NCBI GenBank assembly: GCA_019648995.1
Contig: BLXT01004106.1
Coordinates: 462,340 to 483,732, forward strand
Reading direction: 5' to 3'
Length of the DNA: 21,393 bases
Source: Plakobranchus ocellatus
Lineage: Eukaryota; Mollusca; Gastropoda; Plakobranchidae
In this document: positions 10,430-19,457 of the stretch, one piece after another
How positions within the stretch are numbered: the first letter of the stretch is position 1
Layout of the letters: every line of letters starts with the position of its first letter
Notes under the pieces: generated by a model
Databases searched by the model: none
The model's input: the letters and a program-made list of their open reading frames with translations, nothing else
Told to the model about the DNA's origin: nothing
Made by a program: the position numbers and the translations under genes

Positions 10430-10679
10430 GTAAAGTCTTTCAATTCAATGATGTATACATTTCCTCAAGAAAACATACCTACATAATTATAAAGGTCTTT
10501 ATATCTCCTTAGAACTTGTAAGCTGATATTTCAATAACTTTTTTACAGCATATTGAAGATTATGCTTTTTAAAATACATTTTAGAACTTCATCTTCTTGA
10601 ACATTGCTTGCATTTTCAACAAAACATCTGAACAGCACAGAAAACAATGATACATATAAAGTTCTTTTGATAACAGTTC

Positions 10680-10886
10680 CACAAAATGAGTCAAATTGTG
10701 GTTTTGCACGATTGACTTTAAATAAAAACCATTAGATATAGGAGCGAAAACGACTCACATTGGAAATTTTTATTTCTTTACTTCAATATTTTGAGTTGAC
10801 ATCAGTGATACATACTCTCAACAACTCAACTCATTTTGTGAGCCCACTTCATATTTCTATAAAATTCCAACAAAATGAGTTGAGTT
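10680..10886. repeat. Inverted repeat set with ACAAAATGAGT arms
   Basis: CACAAAATGAGT at 10680-10691 is the exact reverse complement of 10830-10841, 162 bp outer to outer. A longer inverted pair lies partly inside: 10824-10840 (AACTCAACTCATTTTGT) against 10870-10886, 17 bases with a 29-base loop. It could be a small MITE or a hairpin-forming intronic sequence; no target duplication was found. Confidence 0.7.
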
Positions 10887-10916
10887 GAGGATCTGCCAGG
10901 ATGCTTTTTTCCACTC

Positions 10917-10938
10917 NCCCCCCCCCCCCCCCCCCCCC
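10917..10938. repeat. Poly-C tract with an ambiguous base
   Basis: An N at 10917 is followed by 21 consecutive C (10918-10938). This is a homopolymer where the assembly was unsure; its true length cannot be trusted. It lies in an intron, so the reading frame is unaffected. Confidence 0.97.
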
Positions 10939-11263
10939 TTCCAAACCAAAAGGGTTTAAATGATCTTATGTAAAACTTTCTGTAATATTTAGTGTGCCAT
11001 TGACTTCCTTAGAAAAAGGCAATTAAAATTTCTAGGCTTCTAATTTCATTTCCAATTTTGTTTGGAATTCAGCCATAGGTTTGGCTCTACATGCAGCTCA
11101 TTCAAATCAACTTCACTTGCATTTCAACAGTCCTCTCCAATAGCACTGACAAGATCATAGATAGTCAGGACAACATTCTTGTGATGAATGGGAAACCTAA
11201 TCCTCAAAACCAATATACCTGATCTATGAATAATAACAAATCAATTTCTTTTTGTTAACTTAC

Positions 11264-11376
11264 ACCTGGCGGCGTTTTCTCTCAACAGGTTCCATTTCCT
11301 TTTCAACTTCATAGAAAGCAAGAACTTTTGAAGATTTGAAGCCAGGCACTGCTCGTCTCATGAACTCTTGATTTAA
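11264..11376 (-). CDS. Exon 8 of window: middle of SEA-like domain 2 with RKRR furin-type site
   Basis: Acceptor ctcttcag, donor CAGGT|gtaagtt, phases 0 to 2. A possible donor two bases earlier (CAG|gtgtaag) would leave phase 0 and break the frame of the next exon, so the later site is used. It encodes LNQEFMRRAVPGFKSSKVLA, then FYEVEKEMEPVERKRRQV. The first part is the helix and second strand of SEA (...VPGFKSSKV). The second part is a charged loop that SEA-like domain 1 lacks, with R-K-R-R fitting the furin/proprotein convertase rule R-x-K/R-R. It lies at the point where classical SEA domains self-cleave. Confidence 0.86.
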
Positions 11377-12140
11377 CTGAAGAGGAAAGAAAGGCATATA
11401 AAAAATATATCTTGCAAATGCCCAGTGCCTACCTAAGCAATTCACATATTATCTTTTGGGAAGATTAAACTGCAGCTCCTACAAAATCAATTATTAATAT
11501 TACATGCACTTATATTATATTTGTGTAGATCTCACATGTATTCTTCTAGTGCCTTAAAAATATTCTTTGAAAAGTTCAGTTACAACTTTGTTTCATTCAA
11601 TCTAGTAGTTGTTTAACTGAATTCAAATATCTACATTCTTGGTTAATCTGAATTTCTCTTGTAGAATAAAATATTTTCTAATGAAATGCCTTGGATAATC
11701 TGAATTGTATTGTGGTTAACTGGAATTTTTCGAACTGAAAATTGCTATATCTTTCAAGTTTTGAGGCAAAATTGTGTTCGTATACATCACAATTTTTTTC
11801 ACATGCAGCTATTTGTTGGGCACAGAATGTTTTGTAACCTCATAATTAAACAATTGAATTTAAACTGAAGACAAACCTTTCATTAAAAAGTCACCCCAAA
11901 TAAAACAAGTGTGTATATATGACTGAGGATCCTTGCTAACATCACATTTAAGTCAAGAATCCTTGAAAAAAATATATTTAAAACAGATTGTTGGTAAATC
12001 TGAATTTTTGCTTGTTCACAGGGGATTCAGATTAAACAGCATCAGTCATTGCGACGGTGACATAAAAAAAATCAATAGCAATGGCAATATCAAGGCTATA
12101 GAAAATATGAAAAACCTGTATTTTAATGATTTTTGCTTAC
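11377..12140 (-). other. Intron between exons 7 and 8 of window
   Basis: 764 nt of AT-rich DNA. The phrases TAATCTGAATT and AACTGAATT recur several times between 11600 and 12020, suggesting an old degenerate repeat. Nothing more recognised. Confidence 0.78.
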
Positions 12141-12256
12141 CCCTGATTCTATAGCAGATTTTGTGACGATATAAGTTATTGAGCTCGTACTGCTCAGTTG
12201 TGGATCCCAAGCCATGTCCACGGTGATATCTACACTGATTTTGTCCAAGAAGCCAA
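12141..12256 (-). CDS. Exon 7 of window: N-terminal third of SEA-like domain 2
   Basis: Acceptor tttaaacag, donor GGG|gtaagca, phases 1 to 0. It encodes GFLDKISVDITVDMAWDPQL followed by SSTSSITYIVTKSAIESG. The order (alternating hydrophobic strand, D-x-x-L, S-S-x-x-Y, helix) matches the start of SEA domains, whose consensus contains a strand, then a Leu, a Ser-rich turn and a helix ending near a second Leu. Phases match those of the exon at 17862-17956. It contains no cysteine, as expected for SEA. Confidence 0.85.
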
Positions 12257-13300
12257 CTGTTTAAAGATTTGAAATAGTTAGGAACTGTTCATAGGCGTAC
12301 AACAACTAGATAGGCAAAAGCACTTAAAAACTATTTAGGCATATTCTAAGAAATGTAGAATGTAAAAACGTCATATTCCTTTCACATTTACGTACACAGT
12401 CACTTTATCCAGGTAAAATCATATGTCCAAAGGCACTGAATTTGAAAATGTTTTGACAGGTGATAAGAGCTCACGCTCAATATGTTTTTGAGATAATGAG
12501 GTTATTTTCAATTAAAGATACTTTTCAATACTTATTGCTTTTACTAAAGATAATCAATTATTGTCAGACTCTATATGACTTACTTGGATATAACTTAAAC
12601 TCCCTACTAATCGTTTGTTGTCATTCAATATGAGACATTTTGCAGCAGGATCAAATATAATAAACAAAATTAACAATTATTCACCCCCAAGCTTTCTCAT
12701 AAGCTTTAGGCGAATCTTGCAGCATTTAACACATTTTGCAGCAGGATCAAATAGAATGAACAAAATTAACAATTATTCACCTCCAAGCTTTCTCATAAGC
12801 TTTAGGCGAATCTTGCAGCATTTAAGACTTATTTAAGTCCATGGTGGGTGCTCTCTGGAGAACATGCATTTTTCCTTGCCTGATTTTTCTTCAAAACGTC
12901 TCATTATGTAGTGACACAATTGTCGTTTTTTTTTCTTTCTCATATATAACCCACCAATACCATTAATTTTCTATTTCATTGTAACTGTGAGGTAAATTTC
13001 CTGGCTTTTTCCATTGACTTAGAAAAGCTGTTGCTTTCGTTTTTGGATCATTTACATTATAGTTGATATAATTTTCTCATAACACTTTTACAACCCTCAA
13101 CTTTCACCTCTTTTATCTGCTATATCTAAAAAAATTCTATCATCTTTTTCCTTCCAGATCTACTAGACTTTTTTCCTCCTCATTTTCTTTACATCAAAAA
13201 CTATTTTAAGTTCTAGTTAGCTTCAAGAATTTAGCTGCATCTTTTTAGATATATAATCGTCAATTCTCAGGTACTCTCAACCTCTGTAGTCCTCTCTCAC
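12257..13300 (-). other. Intron between exons 6 and 7 of window
   Basis: 1044 nt, containing the 96-bp tandem duplication. The rest (12827-13300) is pyrimidine-rich on the plus strand with no gene seen. Confidence 0.85.
12635..12826. repeat. 96-bp tandem duplication, two copies
   Basis: Copy 1 is 12635-12730 and copy 2 is 12731-12826, each beginning ACATTTTGCAGCAGGATCAA and ending GCAGCATTTAA. They differ at only a few positions (for example ATATAATAAAC versus ATAGAATGAAC, CACCCCC versus CACCTCC), so the duplication is recent. Each copy includes AAGCTTTCTCATAAGCTT, a short palindrome-like piece. It lies within the intron between the WAP exon and SEA-like domain 2. Confidence 0.93.
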
Positions 13301-13444
13301 CTTCAGTGCAAGTTTTATCACCACAGCTACCACGGCAACATTTGCTGTCCTCATCACAGTCTGAGTCCATAGAGCATATGGATGGACATGGTACATCTGC
13401 ACTTATCTCCGAGACCATGAATAATGGACAAGCATCAAGATCCA
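13301..13444 (-). CDS. Exon 6 of window: WAP four-disulfide core domain
   Basis: Single symmetrical phase 1-1 exon (acceptor tcttag, donor GAAG|gtgagag), 48 codons. It has the WAP cysteine pattern: DACPLF, VPCPSIC, then DSDCDEDSKCCRGSCGDKTC, including the diagnostic C-x5-CC and the closing C-G-x-x-x-C. WAP domains are secreted modules, often serine-protease inhibitors or antimicrobial; the inhibitory loop cannot be judged from sequence alone. It sits between the two SEA-like domains, so it may have been inserted by phase-1 exon shuffling. The gap between the first and second Cys is normal for the family, and all eight cysteines appear present. Confidence 0.93.
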
Positions 13445-14591
13445 CTAAGATAAAGATAATAATGGATTGACTGGTACTTGGCTACTAAGATGGCAATATC
13501 ACTATCTCTTAAGTCAAAAAGATAAATTTGAGCTCAGCAATGTAGGCAGGACGGGAAACATTGATTGATTAAGAGGTATTTGGACCAATGAATTTGAGGA
13601 AAATTCTGAAATTTTTTCAGTATTCATAATCTGTTATCCAGTTTTACATTGCATTCTTTTGAATTATGAAAGTATAGCATCATTCACCAAATTCTATTGC
13701 TATCCATAATCATTTAAGGTGACACGTTTAGAGACATAACATAGGAACTTCACAAACAGCCACTCGCCTTGGTTGTCTACGGTTGAAATATTTCAAGGTT
13801 AAAGCTATTTTTAGGCTAGGATTACGCCATTTTGCTAATTTTGCTGTGAAGCAAATTATGTACAAGTTGTCCGAAAAATAAAAGTTGTAAAAGTTTTGTG
13901 AAACTATATAATTGAAATGCTGATATACATATAACTGTAAAGTGAAACAAAAAAGCAACTTACAACGAATAATCTCTACTGTATTAGATTCAGATGCATA
14001 CTAAACAATAATTCAAGTTTGGCTGTACTCATTGATACAGCAAAGAGAGAAAAGACAAGATAAGAGTAGGACAGGGAAGGAAGAGACAGAGAAGTTCAAG
14101 ACCAGGCATGTGACCAAGAGGAAGAAGAGAGAAAGGTGCTCACATTTTCCTTCTTTAGTAAACTGAAAATTTCTCTAACTATGTTCTGGTTAGTAATGTT
14201 TCTTTTGCCAAAAGCTAATGAACTTAGAACTATCTAGTGAGAAAAGAAATTTGGCTGTACTGCAATGCATGGTAGAGCAAAGTTGAGGTAGTTGTGAAAT
14301 TTTGTTCACCATCACATTTGATATTTTTTGTCCACAATCACATGCATCACATTTCAGTTGTATATTTTGTAAACAAAGCTATGCAAAAAGCCCACTAATA
14401 CCTTAATGTTCAAGGCCTTGCATTAATATTGCACAGACTTCGCCAAAAAATTTTCACAAAAGTTATGTAAAAGTGGCTAAGTTAACCAAATCACATGCTC
14501 AACAGTCTCAACCTTTTGTCCGTGTCTGACGATGTTCATGAACAAAAATGTTGTTTTGGAATTTATCACACACAAAAGTCATTAGTTTTAC
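13445..14591 (-). other. Intron between exons 5 and 6 of window
   Basis: 1147 nt. The stretch 13715-13860 is richer in GC than its surroundings and may be an old interspersed element, but no family is recognised. Nothing else. Confidence 0.78.
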
Positions 14592-14731
14592 CTTCTGCTT
14601 TGCACATCTCAGAGGAAACTTCAAAGTTTTCACCCTTGACGTCTATGCCTGATTCCATCAGCTTATCCACCAGTGGCCAATCAACTTTTGTCTGTACAGT
14701 CCATGCCACAGCTACTACAACACAGCCATCT
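14592..14731 (-). CDS. Exon 5 of window: C-terminal part of SEA-like domain 1 with GCVVV motif
   Basis: Acceptor tatcttcag, donor GAAG|gtaaaac, phases 2 to 1, 46 codons. The start reads DGCVVVAVAWTVQTKVDWPL, followed by a helix and a segment ending SSEMCKAE. In SEA domains the turn before a long central strand carries the consensus GSVVV, which self-cleaves after Gly. Here GCVVV stands at the same place, with Cys instead of Ser. The equivalent exon in domain 2 (9968-10119) has AHLGITIEMKF at this position. The 5' part of this exon, with its acceptor, is repeated twice in the intron just upstream (about 14760-14925). It connects to the WAP exon by a phase-1 intron. Confidence 0.85.
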
Positions 14732-14925
14732 CTGAAGATATAGTATAAGACATATCAAACAATCAACTTTCGTCTACAGTCCATGTCAAGGATATTAAAA
14801 CATATTCATCTCTGAAAATATAGTAAAGGAATATCAAACAGTCAATTTTCGTCTGCTCACTCAATGTCACAGACACTAGAGTATGGCCACCTCTGAAAAT
14901 ATAGAAAGAGACATATCGAACAATT
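14680..14925 (-). repeat. Tandem triplication (about 80 bp) of splice acceptor and 5' part of the SEA exon 14592-14731
   Basis: Three copies in step of 80-81 bp have the form: tatatttTCAG, AGrTGG..., ACATGGACTGTA..., CAAACAATCAA (shown partly on either strand). The first covers the real exon start at 14731. The second has its acceptor-like AG boundary at 14811 and reads DEYVLISLTWTVDES before a stop; the third at 14892 reads GGHTLVSVTLSEQTKID. Both align with DGCVVVAVAWTVQTKVDW of the true exon. The copies lack a donor, so they are not complete exons. Confidence 0.82.
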
Positions 14926-16227
14926 AATGAGAACTCATGTGCAAAGTCTATGAAAGAGACTGTAATGATACACTGACAAATCAAAGATGAGACATATTTT
15001 GTACAATAGAATTGTATCTGTACAATTCATTTTACAAGCATCTCCAAAACATATGAGACATATCAACATGAAATACCCCCGAATCAAAATATAAATGAGG
15101 TAAAACATTCAGATTTAACTGTACAAACTGAATGATAAAATCTACCTAAATAGAATGTATCAAGACATCTTTCTAAGGAGCATATATAATTTTGGCACCA
15201 TTTGAAAAATGAAGAAAGGAAGTGAAATATGCTCTTTCACCTAGCAATAAGCCAAAAAAAAATATGAACAGATCTGGATCAAGGTCTGATTTTCTGGGGA
15301 TAAACATGTCTCATATATGTGGCCATTTTTTTTCATACACCTCTTGGAACTAATCCTAATGGGTAAGAAGCTGGAAAATGAAGCTTTGAGAAACTGGTTG
15401 CTAAAGAAATGTTTATAAAAAAGTTAACTGTTAAGCTATGTGAAAGTATTTTGAATTTAAGCATCTCTCAAGAAGAAATGTGTCTCTGTGCAGCCTCTGT
15501 TATTGGACAGAAAGTCTGACACATTTTTTTTTTGTAAAGAACATCTAAAACACGTGTGATTTCCAACATCTGACAATTTTTAACTGTTCACATGTAACTG
15601 AGAGTATTGAAACTATCAGTAACATTTTTTGAAGACACAGTGCTGTGAAAGGAGTATTTTTTGTTTTTGGTCTAAAAACATCAAATTTACCCTGAACAAA
15701 AAATTCAATACACAGATGAATATATTTTCAATGCTTTTCTTGAAAATGTGAAAGTGATCATTCGTAAGTTGTTTTTGCATAAAATTTTATGATTTTTTCT
15801 TTTCATTTATCAGAATCAGTAAACCGTTATCAATTATAACAAAAAAGTTATATCTTTAATTTATATTATTCAGTGATATATAATGCAAAATTGTAGGTGA
15901 ATACACATTGACTCAAAACAAAAATGTATTGATTCAGAAACATATTTAATTGATGGAATCTTGTCTTAAAAGCTTAGAGTAAGGAAAACTAATCTTAGGT
16001 TTAAGTTGGAGAGGTAAGACGGATAATCAAAGATTCTCCTATTAAGATGCATTCTTTAAAGTTTAGTTATTTCCTTTCCTCTAAAAATACATCAACGTTT
16101 TAATCTAAATCTTGTTCATAAAATACAAAATTTGCTCATTTATTTGTTATATTTTGAAAATGAATAGCTATTGTATTCTCAAATTAAGCTATATTCTTGG
16201 ATAATAATTATAAAAGGTTTGACTTAC
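14732..16227 (-). other. Intron between exons 4 and 5 of window
   Basis: 1496 nt. Its acceptor end holds the 80-bp partial exon copies (to about 14925). From there to 16227 it is AT-rich with nothing recognised. Confidence 0.82.
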
Positions 16228-16289
16228 ATTACAGAGTCTACTCGAACGTAATCCACTCTGCCAAACAAAGGTCGGATCAGTCTTGCAAC
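16228..16289 (-). CDS. Exon 4 of window: middle of SEA-like domain 1
   Basis: This very short exon (62 nt) has acceptor ttcaacag, a strong donor AAT|gtaagtc, and phases 0 to 2. It encodes VARLIRPLFGRVDYVRVDSV, an amphipathic helix followed by a beta-strand-like stretch. SEA domains have this order (helix, then a strand of the type xVxxVxx) just before the self-cleavage loop. The equivalent exon of SEA-like domain 2 (11264-11376) has the same 0 to 2 phases but is 51 nt (17 codons) longer because of a loop insertion. With no frame or splice alternative in the region that fits the neighbours, the exon is well supported despite its size. Confidence 0.82.
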
Positions 16290-16869
16290 CTGTTGAAAAT
16301 ATTGAGTGTTTACAAATATTTACATAATCTACCAGATCAGGGAAAGAAATAGGCTACTTTGCTCAAGGAATGAAACATTCAATTCTTTTGCCTGTGCTCA
16401 GCTTGTTAAAAAGTATAGCACAAAAATTATATTAAGTAGACAAAGTAAAAGGACAACATTCATTTGAAAATATACTCAACCACAGTCTTTTTTATTTGAA
16501 GACAGTATTGGATAATTCCTCTTAACTCCATACCTTCATTTTGTACCATTATTTTTCTAATTTTTAGTGATAAGTAGCAGGCACTTATTTTCTTCCATAA
16601 AATTACGACTGTACAAGTGTTTTGCAATGAAATAAGTCTTGAGACTGACCCAAATGAATAAGGAATTGCATTTTGGACATTTTAACCATTTAAATGTACT
16701 ATACAATCGAACTATGTACATAAAAAAGTGGTAAATTATACACTGTCATGCAAAAATGACAACAATCAATCAAATAAAAATATTAATTTGAAACTTACAG
16801 AAGTAATCTTTATTAGTTATTGGTTGAAATAAAAATAGCATGAAGTAAAAATTGGTCCAAAAACACAAA

Positions 16870-17395
16870 TTTAAAGTCACAAATCTGACACTACCGCTGT
16901 TCTTTACTGCCACAGACCGACACTGCATGGAAAATGCCAAATGACAAATATGTCTTGTGGAATCTAGTCTCAAATCCTTATCAATGCCATTGGGAGCTCT
17001 TTTTAATGTGTACCAGGTTTCATTCTTGACCTCTAAGCCCATGATCTATAATGCCCAAGAGATGTTTAATTGGGTTCAAATCTGCAGAATACAGGCCGTT
17101 GGCACACTAATTGCACATTATTATCAAACAAAAATTCTTTTGTAATAATTTATCTGTATGCTGGATTGATATTCTGCATAAAAACAAAATCTAGATGGTC
17201 CTTAAGAAAGGTATTCAACTAAGGTGCTAATACATCAATGATGTAATGATGAACTGTGAGATTGCCTTTAATGGTGATGCAAGTTGTCCTTAAAGTTTGA
17301 ATTGATGGCACCCCAAAACACTAGACTGTTTCTGCTCTATTGCCTATCTCACAAACATAGTTGACAGTACAAGGGAAGCCACAGCTGCAATTTCT
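16870..17395 (-). pseudogene. Decayed Tc1/mariner-family transposase
   Basis: Read on the minus strand from 17395 down: YVCEIGNRAETV, WGAINSNFKDNL (about 17280-17316), YIIDVLAP, FLKDHLDFVFMQN, then SADLNPIKHLLGII, and near 16880-16960 ICHLAFSMQCRSVAVKNSGS. These match the order of Tc1/mariner transposases (W-G, F-x-Q-D-N, S-P-D-L-N-P-I-E-x-L-W, final S-M-x-x-R). The spacing between the second and third catalytic positions is 103 nt, i.e. the 34 residues of the DD34E class plus one inserted base. The QDN Asp is Asn (17171-17173) and the final Glu is Lys (17065-17067), and several stops are present, so it is inactive. No terminal inverted repeats were found. Confidence 0.82.
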
Positions 17396-17435
17396 CAAGA
17401 ATAATCATGGAACAAAATAATCTTGAGCAATCATG

Positions 17436-17647
17436 AATTAAAATCATAAGACGTAGGCAACTACATTTCCTATGACATGAAGAATGAAGAAAAAAGCAGT
17501 AGACGTAGACAGAGAATAACATTAATTGAAAATCTTAACTCATGTGCAATTAACAATGGTAGCAACAAAAACTTCATAAAGTTGACTGAGAACTGATTTG
17601 AGGGGAGTAACATGATCGCTGATGTCTGCTCCAGACAGGAAACATAA
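17436..17647 (+). pseudogene. 3' tail of a second LINE copy, same family as 190-1463
   Basis: In the intron between 16289 and 17862, KIIRRRQLHFL (about 17440-17472), SRRRQRITLIENLN (about 17497-17540) and MIADVCSRQET plus stop (17612-17647) repeat the order of the C-terminal end of the element at 190-1463 (…ITLID…, MIAKICSRQGT). The part carrying the T-G-K-I-E-G motif seems lost, and stops interrupt it. Plus strand, antisense to the host gene, as for the first copy. Its left end abuts the Tc1/mariner remnant. Confidence 0.75.
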
Positions 17648-17861
17648 AGTGAATGAAGATCTTAATAAAATGAATTATGTGCTAAGATAAGTTTGAATCT
17701 TGAAACTCCCTTTCGAGAGTAGTCTCAATACAGGTACTGGTGCTGCCTCTCAAAGGTATTGTTTTAATCCAATGCATACTTTTTGTTTTTGTATTATGTA
17801 TCGTGCCACTGCCCAGCCCTTTTCTTCTTCTATTTTTTTTGTTTTGTTTTTTGGCTCATAC

Positions 17862-17956
17862 CTGTTCTCTGACTCCACTTTCAATGGATGATGTGTCATT
17901 TGTGGAAGCATAAACATAGAAGGTGTCAATAGAAGTGTGACTTTGCCCTGTTTGCT
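17862..17956 (-). CDS. Exon 3 of window: N-terminal third of SEA-like domain 1
   Basis: It runs from acceptor ttttcag (phase 1) to donor CAG|gtatgag (phase 0), about 31 codons. It follows module A with a short linker (QTGQSHTS) and then IDTFYVYASTNDTSS, a strand-like segment with an N-D-T glycosylation sequon, and ends in the helix-like IESGVREQ. Its counterpart in the second SEA-like domain (12141-12256) has the same phases (1 to 0) and a parallel ending (...SAIESG), which supports homology. On its own the exon is too short and divergent to name; the call rests on the whole three-exon module. Confidence 0.78.
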
Positions 17957-18576
17957 CTGAAAATAAAGTTTTGACTTTTAGATTGAATGGGTAATAATCT
18001 TTGGCAAGAATAGATTTACATAATCAGGCAATAATAATCAAGTGTAAAATAGGGAACAGAATGAGTTACTGCAGATGTTATGCCATACAGGTCTTTAAAC
18101 TAAAGTTCAGACAAAGGCGTGAGCACTAAAAAAAAGAAAAAAAAAACTTTTATAATTTCAATCTCAATTTTAGTACTCTTGGATTCCTTGGAAAATGAAA
18201 AGAATTTTTCCAGTCTAACCTTATTATTGGCTACACTATGATTTGAAAAAGAGAAATCAAACTATTCTAACTTAATGTTCTAAAACAGACTACTACAAGA
18301 AACACAATCTTTGGTAAAGAGAGATTTTTCTCTAGTTTTCATTATTACTATAAAAAAGGCTGCAAACAATTTTTAAACTTTGTTACTTCCCTGTACCCAT
18401 TTTCCTATCAAAGCATCCTTTCAAGAAAAACATTGAAAATGTCACATTTCTATTTCCAGAATATTCTAGAACTATATTAAAAGGAAAAGATTTTATGTGA
18501 TTGACATCCTATGCAGGTGAATAAATCATACTATTTTTCTCTAATTGCTTTCTTTAGAGTAAGATTCAAGATTCAC
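17957..18576 (-). other. Intron between exons 2 and 3 of window
   Basis: 620 nt, AT-rich, no gene or repeat family recognised. Confidence 0.88.
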
Positions 18577-18775
18577 CTCGACAATCACCCTCAGCATAAT
18601 GGATGAGATTGTTAGGAGTTTTATCAGTGTGCACACACTGACAGAACACTTGCGCTCCAGTGCCAGAATCATAGTAGCACATTGAGTGATATTCACGGCT
18701 CAATGGTGAGCCAGGATCCTCAGGCCAACAAAAAGGTACAGGGTAATACGGAGTTTTCATGCGATCGAGTATCAC
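18577..18775 (-). CDS. Exon 2 of window: C-terminal part of thyroglobulin-1-like module A
   Basis: The exon enters in phase 0 (ctcttccag|GTG) and leaves in phase 1 (CGAG|gtgaat), giving 66 codons. It holds five cysteines in the order PFC-W, YHSMC, FCQC, GDC. Thyroglobulin type-1 repeats show P-x-C, Q-C, C-W-C-V and a final C in this order, so with the Cys of the preceding exon the six-Cys set is complete. The usual CWCV is CQCV here, and the C2-C3 and C3-C4 gaps (16 and 11 residues) are longer than typical, so the family call is likely but not certain. Some Tg1 domains inhibit cysteine proteases; no such activity can be claimed from this sequence. Confidence 0.88.
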
Positions 18776-19457
18776 CTGGAAGAGATTGGATAGATTAAGG
18801 ATCAAACAAAGGATAGAATGAAACACCACATGGTCTTTGGATCAGAATATATGCTCTGATAGTTGCAAAGTCTGCGCTCACCAATTATTAGTATAGTCAA
18901 GTCAGCTTGTCTTGTCCTGAGAGAAATCTTAACTGTGAGTCTGAGGCACATACAAAAAGTTTGCAAAAAAAAAAGGTTTTTATAGTTGTTTTTTTTTTTT
19001 TTCTTCCTTGAAATGGTTTTCTTTAAATGACACTTATAAAGTGGCATGTGATCAGCATATCTGAGCAAAGTGCTCAATTTGAAAAGCTCACATAATGCAG
19101 GTTCAGGCTGTATCAAAAATTTAAATTGTTCAAGATATGACTAGGGACTCATTTGGTCTCATGGACTCGTCTCTGAACATTTGTTTGCTAAGCATCTGAA
19201 TAAAAAAAAAAAAACTGATGGAGAGCAAAACATATAATGACTCCATTCTCTGTAACAAACTATAGTAGCAGGTGTGACCAAAACTAAATTCCAGCAAAAA
19301 AATCAAACATTAATTCAATCAACCATTTGATGTCACTTTGAATAAAAAATATATGGTTAAAAATACTAACTGCGTCAATTATATGAATTAAGTGGGTGGT
19401 TTTTTTTTCATGGTTTTAAATGCAATGGCAAGGTTTAACATGGCTAAGAGCTCTTAC
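18776..19457 (-). other. Intron between exons 1 and 2 of window
   Basis: 682 nt with poly-T and poly-A runs. Nothing else recognised. It interrupts thyroglobulin-1-like module A in phase 0. Confidence 0.88.

Larger units (their letters stand above)
10120..11263 (-). other. Intron between exons 8 and 9 of window
   Basis: 1144 nt. Holds the (GA)n tract, the inverted repeat set and the poly-C with N. No other content recognised. Confidence 0.85.
16290..17861 (-). other. Intron between exons 3 and 4 of window
   Basis: 1572 nt, largely occupied by the Tc1/mariner remnant and the LINE tail. The 16300-16869 part is AT-rich with nothing recognised. Confidence 0.85.

Noticed and set aside
12615-12836. 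Plus-strand frame with an internal repeat, possibly a repeat protein
   Set aside because: It arises from the 96-bp tandem duplication, whose length is divisible by three; it lies in an intron with no splice or coding support.
14760-14925. The two partial SEA exon copies as real alternative exons
   Set aside because: Neither has a donor, and the copy at 14811 meets a stop after 15 residues; kept as a finding about acceptors only.
16770-17042. Minus-strand frame as an independent gene
   Set aside because: Its middle matches the C-terminal end of the decayed Tc1/mariner transposase, the rest is flanking intron.
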